A stretch of 64,000 nucleotides of DNA, taken from positions 2,132,501 to 2,196,500 of the forward strand of contig NZ_SLYP02000001.1 in the NCBI RefSeq assembly GCF_004341505.2. Direction: 5' to 3'. The notes under the pieces were generated by a model. It saw only the letters and a list, made by a program, of their open reading frames with translations, was not told the origin of the DNA and made no database searches. Made by a program: the position numbers and the translations under genes. Position 1 is the first letter of the stretch, and each line of letters starts with the position of its first letter. Shown in pieces: positions 41,431-48,773 of the stretch. This DNA is from Sphingomonas sp. JUb134 (GTDB lineage Bacteria; Pseudomonadota; Alphaproteobacteria; Sphingomonadales; Sphingomonadaceae).

Positions 41431-41466
41431 GAACATGGTATGTTCCACATCCGTTCCACCTGTCAA
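41431..41466 (-). promoter_or_regulatory. Promoter with LexA-like operator upstream of the small membrane protein
   Basis: On the minus strand: perfect -35 TTGACA (41461-41466), 17 bp, then a weak -10 ACATAC (41438-41443). Lying in the spacer and over the -10 are GAAC half-sites at 41453-41456 and 41442-41445, the alphaproteobacterial LexA pattern (GTTC-N7-GTTC on the plus strand). A third, inverted half-site is at 41431-41434, making GAACAT-GGT-ATGTTC a perfect palindrome. The predicted start is about 85 nt before the ATG at 41342. Confidence 0.55.
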
Positions 41467-41469
41467 CGC

Positions 41470-41498
41470 TTGATCTGAAGCGGCGGCTGGGCTAAGCG
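41470..41498 (+). promoter_or_regulatory. Probable rpsB promoter
   Basis: TTGATC (41470-41475), 17 bp, then TAAGCG (41493-41498). It implies a leader of about 95 nt before the rpsB ATG, with AAGGAG as the ribosome site. Long leaders of ribosomal-protein genes often carry autoregulatory structures, but I could not define one. Confidence 0.4.
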
Positions 41499-41601
41499 CG
41501 CCGCCTCAACCCCGCATGGGAAGCGCACATACCGGTGTTCCGGGCCTTGAAGGTCCTCGAATTCCTGCTTCCCAGAGGCTCAACCGGAAGGAGTTATCCC
41601 T

Positions 41602-42399
41602 ATGGCGGCACCTGTCGTCTCCATGCAGCAGCTGCTCGAATCGGGCGCGCACTTCGGTCACCAGACCCACCGCTGGAACCCGAAGATGAAGCCGTATATT
41701 TTCGGCGACCGTAACGGTGTTCACATCCTCGACCTGTCGCAGACCGTGCCGCTCTTCGCACGCGCGCTCGAGTTCGTGTCGTCGACCGTCGCCGCCGGCG
41801 GCAAGGTGCTGTTCGTCGGCACCAAGCGCCAGGCGCAGGAGCCGATCGCCGACGCCGCACGCAAGTCGGGCCAGCACTTCGTCAACCACCGCTGGCTGGG
41901 CGGCATGCTCACCAACTGGAAGACGATCAGCAACTCGATCAAGCGCCTCAAGACGCTCGAGGAGCAGCTGTCGGGCGACACGCACGGCCTCACCAAGAAG
42001 GAAGTGCTGCAGCTCACCCGTGAGCGCGACAAGCTCGAGCTGTCGCTGGGCGGCATCCGCGACCTGGGCGGCATTCCGGACATCATGTTCGTGATCGACG
42101 CCAACAAGGAAGAGCTGGCGATCAAGGAAGCCAACAAGCTCGGCATCCCGGTCGTCGCGATCCTCGACTCGAACGTCTCGCCGGAAGGCATCGCCTTCCC
42201 GGTGCCGGCGAACGACGACGCGAGCCGCGCGATCCGCCTGTATTGCGAAGCCATTGCGATCGCCGCGACCCGTGGCGGCCAGCAGCAGATGCAGCAGGCC
42301 GACTTCGACGTCGGTGCGATGGACGAGCCGCCGGTCGAGGAGGCGCTGGGCGCCGACCAGACCGTTGCTGCCGAGGGCGAGCAGCAGATCAACGCCTGA
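41602..42399 (+). CDS. rpsB: 30S ribosomal protein S2
   Basis: A 265-residue ribosomal protein that helps assemble the small subunit. The conserved N-terminus ([20 protein letters not shown]) and [16 protein letters not shown] are present. The C-terminal tail after about 230 is acidic and Gln-rich. It is followed by an attenuator-like hairpin and then tsf, the universal rpsB-tsf order. AAGGAG precedes the ATG at good spacing. Confidence 0.98.
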   Translation: MAAPVVSMQQLLESGAHFGHQTHRWNPKMKPYIFGDRNGVHILDLSQTVPLFARALEFVSSTVAAGGKVLFVGTKRQAQEPIADAARKSGQHFVNHRWLGGMLTNWKTISNSIKRLKTLEEQLSGDTHGLTKKEVLQLTRERDKLELSLGGIRDLGGIPDIMFVIDANKEELAIKEANKLGIPVVAILDSNVSPEGIAFPVPANDDASRAIRLYCEAIAIAATRGGQQQMQQADFDVGAMDEPPVEEALGADQTVAAEGEQQINA

Positions 42400-42421
42400 T
42401 CGGCGCGGATCGAACGACTTC

Positions 42422-42455
42422 CGGGCGGGGTGGGGCAGGTGCCTCGCCCCGCCCG
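42422..42455 (+). terminator. Attenuator-like hairpin between rpsB and tsf
   Basis: A 9-bp perfect stem CGGGCGGGG / CCCCGCCCG with a 16-base loop, followed by TAGCTTTAG. Partial termination here would give more S2 than EF-Ts messages. Confidence 0.6.
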
Positions 42456-42486
42456 TAGCTTTAGCTGAGATACAAGGAACCAGGAC

Positions 42487-43422
42487 ATGGCAGAGATCAC
42501 CGCCGCCGCCGTCAAGGAACTGCGCGAGCGTTCGGGCGCGGGCATGATGGATTGCAAAAAGGCGCTGGCCGAGAGCGGCGGCGACATGGAAGCGGCCGTC
42601 GATTGGCTGCGTACCAAGGGCCTTGCTGCCGCCGCCAAGAAGTCCAGCCGCACCGCGGCCGAGGGCTTGGTCGGCGTCGCGGTTGCCGGCACCATCGGTG
42701 CTGCGGTCGAGGTCAACTCGGAAACCGACTTCGTCGCGAAGAACGAGCAGTTCCAGAACTTCGTCCGTGAAGTGACCCAGGTCGCGCTGTCGGTCGGCGA
42801 CGATGTCGAGGCGATCAAGGCCGCGGCGATGCCGTCGGGCACCACCGTGGGCGACGTCCTCACCCACAACATCGCCACCATCGGCGAGAACCAGTCGCTC
42901 CGCCGCGCCAAGCGCCTCGAAGTGACCAGCGGTGCGATCGTCCCGTACGTCCACAACGCGACCTCGGCCGGCCTCGGCAAGATCGGCGTGCTCGTCGCGC
43001 TCGAATCGACCGCTCCGGACGAAGTGCTCCAGAAGCTCGGCAAGGACTTGGCGATGCACATCGCCGCGGCCTTCCCGCTGGCGCTGTCGGTCGACGCCCT
43101 CGACCCGGAAGTCGTCGAGCGCGAAGCTGCGGTTCTGCGTGAGAAGAACGCCGAAAAGATCGTCGGCAAGAGCGCCGAAGTGGCCGAGAAGATTCTCAAC
43201 GGCCCGATCGAGAAGTTCAAGAAGGAGAACGCGCTCCTGACCCAGGCATTCGTCATGGACGGCAAGACGCCGGTTCAGGACGTGATCGCCAAGGCGGGCA
43301 AGGACGCCGGCGCCACCATCGTGCTGAAGGACTACGTCCGCTTCCAGCTCGGCGAGGGCATCGAGAAGGAAGAGAGCGACTTCGCGGCAGAGGTTGCGGC
43401 AACCGCCGGCCTCACCAAGTAA
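42487..43422 (+). CDS. tsf: Elongation factor Ts
   Basis: A 311-residue guanine-nucleotide exchange factor for EF-Tu. It has the UBA-like N-terminus ([24 protein letters not shown] region, about 1-50), the core with [13 protein letters not shown], and the C-terminal dimerisation part. The ATG at 42487 follows AAGGAACCAGGAC. It is co-transcribed with rpsB; a strong stem-loop lies after it. Confidence 0.98.
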   Translation: MAEITAAAVKELRERSGAGMMDCKKALAESGGDMEAAVDWLRTKGLAAAAKKSSRTAAEGLVGVAVAGTIGAAVEVNSETDFVAKNEQFQNFVREVTQVALSVGDDVEAIKAAAMPSGTTVGDVLTHNIATIGENQSLRRAKRLEVTSGAIVPYVHNATSAGLGKIGVLVALESTAPDEVLQKLGKDLAMHIAAAFPLALSVDALDPEVVEREAAVLREKNAEKIVGKSAEVAEKILNGPIEKFKKENALLTQAFVMDGKTPVQDVIAKAGKDAGATIVLKDYVRFQLGEGIEKEESDFAAEVAATAGLTK

Positions 43423-43451
43423 GTGTCGCTTTTCTCGCGATTTCTTCGGGC

Positions 43452-43481
43452 GGGCGCGGCTACCTTCGGGTGGTCGCGCCC
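43452..43481 (+). terminator. Stem-loop with UUCG tetraloop between tsf and pyrH
   Basis: A 13-pair stem (43452-43464 with 43469-43481, two G-U pairs) is closed by an extra-stable UUCG loop. No clean T-tract follows. It is likely a terminator or mRNA 3'-end stabiliser of rpsB-tsf. Confidence 0.65.
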
Positions 43482-43582
43482 GTCCTCGTATTCACGGGAT
43501 CTGCACGGCATCTGCGCTTGGCATCGCAGCCGCTGCCGCCTAAGGTCCGCGCCATTCCCGAACCCCGTACGTACAAGGTGTC

Positions 43583-44311
43583 ATGACCCTGCCTCGCTTC
43601 GATCGCATCCTTTTGAAACTCTCGGGCGAGGTCCTGATGGGGCCGGGTCAGTTCGGCATCGATCCCGCCACCTGCGATCGCGTTGCGCGGGAAGTGAAGG
43701 CTGCTCGAGACGAGGGGCATGAACTCTGCCTCGTCGTCGGTGGCGGCAACATCTTCCGCGGCCTCGCCGGTGCCGCCCAGGGCTTCGACCGCGCCAGCGC
43801 CGATTACATGGGCATGCTGGCGACCGTGATGAACGCGCTCGCCATGCAGAACGCGCTGGAGCGGATCGGTGTCGAGACGCGCGTCCAGTCGGCGATCCCG
43901 ATGGCATCGGTGTGCGAGCCGTACATCCGCCGTCGCGCGGTCCGCCACATGGAGAAGGGGCGGGTCGTGATCTTCGCCGCCGGCACCGGCAGCCCGTTCT
44001 TCACGACCGACACGACCGCCGCGCTCCGCGCCGCCGAAATGAACTGCAGTGCGCTGTTCAAGGGTACCAGCGTCGACGGCGTCTACGATGCCGATCCGAA
44101 GAAGGTGCCCACTGCCAAGCGCTACGACACGCTGAGCTTCGGGCGGGTGCTCGCGGACGACCTCAAGGTGATGGACGCGAGCGCCGTCGCGTTGTGCCGC
44201 GACAACGACATTCCCATCGTCGTGTTCAACATTCGCGACGAGGGCAATCTGGCAGCCGTGCTGCGCGGTCAGGGCACCGCCACCGTCGTCCAGAACCAGA
44301 CCAACGCTTAA
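43583..44311 (+). CDS. pyrH: UMP kinase
   Basis: A 242-residue hexameric amino-acid-kinase-fold enzyme that phosphorylates UMP to UDP. Family segments: [12 protein letters not shown] at the start, [26 protein letters not shown], and [20 protein letters not shown] for ATP and UMP binding. It precedes frr by 22 bp, the usual pyrH-frr pairing. Confidence 0.97.
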   Translation: MTLPRFDRILLKLSGEVLMGPGQFGIDPATCDRVAREVKAARDEGHELCLVVGGGNIFRGLAGAAQGFDRASADYMGMLATVMNALAMQNALERIGVETRVQSAIPMASVCEPYIRRRAVRHMEKGRVVIFAAGTGSPFFTTDTTAALRAAEMNCSALFKGTSVDGVYDADPKKVPTAKRYDTLSFGRVLADDLKVMDASAVALCRDNDIPIVVFNIRDEGNLAAVLRGQGTATVVQNQTNA

Positions 44312-44333
44312 AAGAAGAACAGGAGCCTGATTC

Positions 44334-44891
44334 ATGGCCGCATATAGCAAGGCCGACCTCGAACGCCGCATGGCCGGCGCGGTCGAGGCGCTGAAGGGCG
44401 ATCTGGGCGGTCTCCGGACCGGCCGCGCCTCCGTCTCGCTGCTCGATCCGGTGACGGTCGAGGTCTATGGCGCACACATGCCGCTCAACCAGGTCGCGAC
44501 CGTGTCTGCGCCTGAGCCGCGCATGCTCTCCGTCCAGGTGTGGGACAAGACCAACGTCGGTCCGGCCGACAAGGCGATTCGCTCCGCCGGCCTCGGCCTC
44601 AACCCGATCGTCGACGGCCAGACGCTGCGCCTGCCGATCCCCGACCTGACGGAAGAGCGTCGCAAGGAACTTGCGAAGCTCGCCGGCCAATATGCTGAAA
44701 AGGCACGTATTGCGGTTCGCAATGTGCGTCGCGACGGCATGGACAGCCTGAAGGCCGACGAGAAGAAGGGCCTGATGTCCGAGGACGAGCGCAAGCGCCA
44801 CGAGACCGAGGTGCAGAAGCTCACCGACGCGACCATCGCCGATCTCGACGCGGCCGCCGCGGCCAAGGAAAAGGAAATCCTGGGCAAGTGA
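44334..44891 (+). CDS. frr: Ribosome recycling factor
   Basis: A 185-residue tRNA-mimicking protein that, with EF-G, splits post-termination ribosomes. It has the standard length and two-domain pattern: the helical domain contains [20 protein letters not shown] and [27 protein letters not shown] precedes the ATG. Its stop overlaps the uppS GTG start (GTGA), so uppS translation is coupled to it. Confidence 0.97.
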   Translation: MAAYSKADLERRMAGAVEALKGDLGGLRTGRASVSLLDPVTVEVYGAHMPLNQVATVSAPEPRMLSVQVWDKTNVGPADKAIRSAGLGLNPIVDGQTLRLPIPDLTEERRKELAKLAGQYAEKARIAVRNVRRDGMDSLKADEKKGLMSEDERKRHETEVQKLTDATIADLDAAAAAKEKEILGK

Positions 44892-45631
44892 GGTCGCTTG
44901 CGGCTTCGGTTCCGGCGTCGGGTGGGACGGGTGCTGCAGTGCCGCGCCACGTCGCGATCATCATGGACGGGAACGGCCGCTGGGCGAAGGCTCGGCGGCT
45001 GCCGCGGATCGCCGGCCACCGCCAGGGAGCCGAGGCGGTGCGCCGTGTCGCCCGCGCCGCGCGCGAACTCGGGATCGAGGCGCTCACCCTCTACGCCTTC
45101 TCGTCCGAGAACTGGCGCCGGCCGGAGGAAGAGGTCAGCGATCTCATGGGCCTGCTGCGCCATTTCCTGCGCAGTGAGATCGACGAACTCGCACGCGAGA
45201 ACGTCCGGCTGCAGGTCATCGGCGACTGGCGCCGTCTCTCGCCCGATCTCGTCCGGCTGATCGAGGACGCGATCGCGCGCACGGCCCGCAACACCGGCTG
45301 CCAGCTCGCGATCGCGCTCAACTATGGGGCCCAGGCGGAGATCGCCGCCGCCGCCCGCCAGCTCGCCGCCCGCGTGCGCGATGGCGAAATGGCCGTCGAG
45401 GCGATCGACGAGGCGGCGATCGAGGAGGCGCTCACCACCCGCGAGCTGCCGCCGCTCGATCTCCTGATCCGCACGTCGGGCGAAGTGCGGCTTTCGAACT
45501 TCCTGCTGTGGCAGGCCGCCTATGCCGAGCTGCTGTTCGTCGATACGCTCTGGCCCGACTTCGGCGCCGATGCGCTCGCCGACGCGGTCGCCCAGTTCGG
45601 CCGCCGTCACCGCCGCTTCGGTGGTCTGTGA
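44888..45631 (+). CDS. uppS: Undecaprenyl diphosphate synthase (isoprenyl transferase)
   Basis: A 247-residue cis-prenyltransferase that makes the C55 carrier lipid for peptidoglycan and surface glycans. The signature [16 protein letters not shown] contains the catalytic Asp (D27), and [12 protein letters not shown] and [18 protein letters not shown] are present. It starts with GTG overlapping the frr stop. Its own stop overlaps the cdsA GTG. Confidence 0.96.
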   Translation: MRSLAASVPASGGTGAAVPRHVAIIMDGNGRWAKARRLPRIAGHRQGAEAVRRVARAARELGIEALTLYAFSSENWRRPEEEVSDLMGLLRHFLRSEIDELARENVRLQVIGDWRRLSPDLVRLIEDAIARTARNTGCQLAIALNYGAQAEIAAAARQLAARVRDGEMAVEAIDEAAIEEALTTRELPPLDLLIRTSGEVRLSNFLLWQAAYAELLFVDTLWPDFGADALADAVAQFGRRHRRFGGL

Positions 45632-46419
45632 GCGAACCTTCGGCGCCCCCGCGGCGTTCTGATCTGGGCGTCCGCGCGGTCGCGGGCGTCGCCATGATCG
45701 GCGTCGCCGGCCTCGCGCTCTACGCGGGCGGCTTCCTCTTCTGGCTGCTGGTGGCCGTCGCGGCGCTGTTCATGATGGCGGAGTGGGCGGACCTCCACCG
45801 CACCGCCTATGCGGACAAGCGCCTCGCGCAGTTCGCGCTCTTCGTGCCCGTCGCGATCATGGCGCCGCTCGCCGCCGGACCCGGGTTCCTCGCCCTCGGC
45901 CTGATCGTGGGTGCCGCCTTCTTCACGGTCATCATCACGCGCCGCCCGGGCCTCGCCCACGGCATCGTCTATGTGGGGCTTCCGGTCCTGGCGCTGCTGC
46001 TGCTGCGGAACCAGGAACACGGCGTGCTGCTCAGCCTCTGGGCGATGGCCCTGGTCTGGGCCTGCGACATCGGCGCCTATTTCGCCGGGCGCTCGATCGG
46101 CGGCCCGAAGCTCGCGCCCACCATCAGCCCCAACAAGACTTGGGCCGGCCTCATCGGCGGCGTGCTCGCGGCGAGCGTCTTCGGCGCGGTGCTCCAGCCG
46201 CTCGGCCTTCCGCTCCACCTGGTGCTCGCGACGCCGCTCCTCGCCGTGCTGGCGCAGATGGGCGACCTGTACGAGAGCCAGCTCAAGCGTCGCGCCGGCG
46301 TCAAGGACTCGGGCAACATCCTCCCTGGCCACGGCGGCGTGCTGGACCGGCTCGACGGCCTCGTGCCCGTCGCACCCGCCGCCGCGCTGATGGTCGAGCT
46401 TGCGAAGATCACATGGTGA
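45628..46419 (+). CDS. cdsA: Phosphatidate cytidylyltransferase
   Basis: A 263-residue inner-membrane enzyme that forms CDP-diacylglycerol, the precursor used by PssA elsewhere in this window. About seven to eight spans precede the intact family signature SQLKRRAGVKDSGNI then LPGHGGVLDRLD near the C-terminus. The GTG at 45628 overlaps the uppS stop (GTGA). The gene overlaps dxr by 7 bases. Confidence 0.95.
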   Translation: MSEPSAPPRRSDLGVRAVAGVAMIGVAGLALYAGGFLFWLLVAVAALFMMAEWADLHRTAYADKRLAQFALFVPVAIMAPLAAGPGFLALGLIVGAAFFTVIITRRPGLAHGIVYVGLPVLALLLLRNQEHGVLLSLWAMALVWACDIGAYFAGRSIGGPKLAPTISPNKTWAGLIGGVLAASVFGAVLQPLGLPLHLVLATPLLAVLAQMGDLYESQLKRRAGVKDSGNILPGHGGVLDRLDGLVPVAPAAALMVELAKITW

Positions 46420-47573
46420 AGCGCGTTTCCATCCTGGGCGCGACGGGGTCGATTGGCACCTCGACGCTGGACCTGATCGTCCGCGCGCCCGACCAGTTCG
46501 AGGTGCTGGCCCTCACGGCCAACCGCGACGTGAAGAAGCTGGCCGAGGCCGCGATCCGCACCCGCGCCCGCCGCGCCGTGGTCGCCGATCCAGAGTGCCT
46601 CGACGCGCTGCGCGACGCGCTCGCCGGCAGCGATACCGAGGCGGCGGCAGGCCCGGATGCCGTGGCCGAAGCGGCCGCGATGGGCGCCGACTGGACCATG
46701 GCGGCGATCGTCGGCACCGCCGGCCTTCGCCCGGTCATGGCCGCGCTCCAGACCGGCGCGACCGTCGCGCTCGCCAACAAGGAGGCGCTGGTCTCCGCCG
46801 GTGCCGTCGCGACCGCCGCTGCCCGCGCCCATGGCGCGACGCTGCTGCCGGTCGACTCCGAGCACAACGCCGTTTTCCAGTGCTTCGATTTCGCAGCACC
46901 CGAGCGGGTGCGCCGCATCGTGCTCACCGCCAGCGGCGGTCCGTTCCGCGAGACCAGCCTGGAGGCGATGCGCGCGATCACCCCCGCCCAAGCGGTCGCC
47001 CACCCGAACTGGTCGATGGGCGCCAAGATCTCGGTCGATTCCGCCACCATGATGAACAAGGGGCTGGAGCTGATCGAGGCGTTCCACCTCTTCCCGGTTT
47101 CCGCCGAGCAGCTCGACGTCATCGTCCATCGGCAGTCGGTGGTGCATTCGATGGTGGAGTATGTCGACGGCTCCGTGCTCGCGCAGATGGGCACGCCCGA
47201 TATGCGCACCCCAATCGCGCACACGCTCGCCTGGCCCGATCGCATGGCGACGCCCTGCGCTCCGCTCGATCTCGCCGCGATCGGCCGCCTCGATTTCGAG
47301 CCTGCCGACCCCGTCCGCTTCCCCGCGCTCTCGCTCGCGCGCGCCGCGCTTCAGGCAGGCGGCGCCCGCCCGGCGATCCTGAACGCCGCCAACGAAGTCG
47401 CGGTCGCGGCATTCCTTGCCGGCAAGATCGGGTTCCTCGAAATTGCCGCAATCGTGGACGATACCCTGGAGCGCTATGATCCGGAGGCCCCGGCCACGCT
47501 CGACGCGGTGCTCGCCGTCGACGGGGAGGCCCGAAGGCTGGCGGGAGAGCGTGTGAAGGACTGCGTCGCTTGA
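46413..47573 (+). CDS. dxr: 1-deoxy-D-xylulose-5-phosphate reductoisomerase
   Basis: A 386-residue cytoplasmic enzyme that makes MEP, the committed step of the non-mevalonate isoprenoid pathway. The NADPH site is at the N-terminus (SILGATGSIGTSTLDLI). NKEALVSAG, LPVDSEHNAVFQ with the metal-binding Asp/Glu, and HPNWSMGAKISVDSATMMNK are all present. The ATG at 46413 overlaps the end of cdsA. Its stop overlaps the TTG start of rseP, so isoprenoid and envelope functions are coupled. Confidence 0.96.
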   Translation: MVKRVSILGATGSIGTSTLDLIVRAPDQFEVLALTANRDVKKLAEAAIRTRARRAVVADPECLDALRDALAGSDTEAAAGPDAVAEAAAMGADWTMAAIVGTAGLRPVMAALQTGATVALANKEALVSAGAVATAAARAHGATLLPVDSEHNAVFQCFDFAAPERVRRIVLTASGGPFRETSLEAMRAITPAQAVAHPNWSMGAKISVDSATMMNKGLELIEAFHLFPVSAEQLDVIVHRQSVVHSMVEYVDGSVLAQMGTPDMRTPIAHTLAWPDRMATPCAPLDLAAIGRLDFEPADPVRFPALSLARAALQAGGARPAILNAANEVAVAAFLAGKIGFLEIAAIVDDTLERYDPEAPATLDAVLAVDGEARRLAGERVKDCVA

Positions 47574-48703
47574 TCGAAGGCCCGGGCTTCCTGCTGAGTG
47601 TGCTCGCCTTTCTGCTGGCGCTCGGCCCGCTCGTATTCGTCCATGAACTCGGCCACTATCTCGCCGGCCGACGGTTCGGGGTGAAGGTGGAGGCGTTCTC
47701 GGTCGGCTTCGGGCGTGAGATCGGCGGCTTCACCGACCGGCACGGCACCCGCTGGAAGTTCGGATGGCTCCCGCTCGGCGGCTATGTCCGCTTTGCCGGC
47801 GACATGAACCCGGCCAGCCAGCCGTCCGCGGAATGGCTCTCGCTGCCCGCCGCCGAGCGCAGCGGCACGTTCCAGGCCAAGCCCTTGTGGCAGCGCGCGA
47901 TCATCGTCGCGGCAGGCCCGATCATCAACTTCCTGGTCGCGATCCTGATCCTGGCCGGCTTCGCGCTCGCCTATGGCGAGAGCCGCACCCCGCCGACGAT
48001 CGGCCTCGTCGGGCCGAACAGCGCTGCCGCCGCCGCCGGTCTCCGGCCGGGCGACCGCATCCTGTCGATAGGTGGGCGCAGCGTCGACACCTTCGACGAC
48101 GTCGCGCGCTACACCCGCATTCGCCCCGGCGAGGCGAGCACCATCCAGCTGGTTCGCGAAGGTCAGGTGCAGACGGTTCCGGTCACGCTTGGCACCACGA
48201 CCGAGAGGGACCGCTTCGGCAACGTCTTCCGGCTCGGGCAGCTCGGCATCGGCCCGGCGGGGCGCGTGATCGAGCCCGTGGGCGTGCTGGAGGCGCCGGT
48301 GGTGGCCGTCCGCCAGACCGGCCAGATGGTCGGCATGATGGTCGACACGCTGTGGCAGATCGTCAGCGGGCGTCGGCCGGTGTCGGAGCTCGGCGGCCCG
48401 ATCAGCATCGCGCGCGCTTCCGGCGAGCAGCTGGTGCTCGGGCCTCAGGCGTTCGTGTTCCTGGTGGCGCTGATCTCGATTAACTTGGGGTTCATCAACC
48501 TCTTGCCAGTTCCCATGCTGGATGGCGGCCATCTTCTCTTCTACGCCATCGAGGCGGTTCGCCGCCGGCCCACCGATCCGCGGGTCGTGGAATGGGCTTT
48601 CCGTGGCGGCGTGATGGCGATCCTGGCATTGATGGTTCTGGTGACGGCGAACGATCTTGGTTCGCTCGGTCTTTGGCGGGGTTTGTCCGGCTTGATCGGG
48701 TGA
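47570..48703 (+). CDS. rseP: Site-2 metalloprotease RseP
   Basis: A 377-residue inner-membrane zinc protease that cuts anti-sigma factors or remnant signal peptides within the membrane. The zinc motif H25-E-L-G-H29 is in the first span, a PDZ domain lies at about 125-205, and the NLLPVPMLDGGHLLFY motif with the third zinc ligand is near the C-terminus. It starts with TTG overlapping the dxr stop, with AAGGA about ten bases upstream. It has one obvious PDZ rather than the two of E. coli RseP, as is common in alphaproteobacteria. Confidence 0.94.
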   Translation: MIEGPGFLLSVLAFLLALGPLVFVHELGHYLAGRRFGVKVEAFSVGFGREIGGFTDRHGTRWKFGWLPLGGYVRFAGDMNPASQPSAEWLSLPAAERSGTFQAKPLWQRAIIVAAGPIINFLVAILILAGFALAYGESRTPPTIGLVGPNSAAAAAGLRPGDRILSIGGRSVDTFDDVARYTRIRPGEASTIQLVREGQVQTVPVTLGTTTERDRFGNVFRLGQLGIGPAGRVIEPVGVLEAPVVAVRQTGQMVGMMVDTLWQIVSGRRPVSELGGPISIARASGEQLVLGPQAFVFLVALISINLGFINLLPVPMLDGGHLLFYAIEAVRRRPTDPRVVEWAFRGGVMAILALMVLVTANDLGSLGLWRGLSGLIG

Positions 48704-48773
48704 GCGGGTTAGGGCAGGGCGGACGCGATCCGCATGCCGTGTGTGTTGTACGGCTTACCGACTGGGGTGGGAT

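Noticed and set aside
41124..41459. 111-residue version of the small membrane protein starting at 41459
   Set aside because: It would be translated from upstream of the predicted transcription start and across the operator. The internal ATG at 41342 has a strong GGAGG site and places the membrane span at the N-terminus.
42422..43481. Hairpins in the rpsB-tsf-pyrH gaps considered as novel small RNAs
   Set aside because: Their positions and stem-loop form fit attenuation or termination; nothing indicates an independent promoter.
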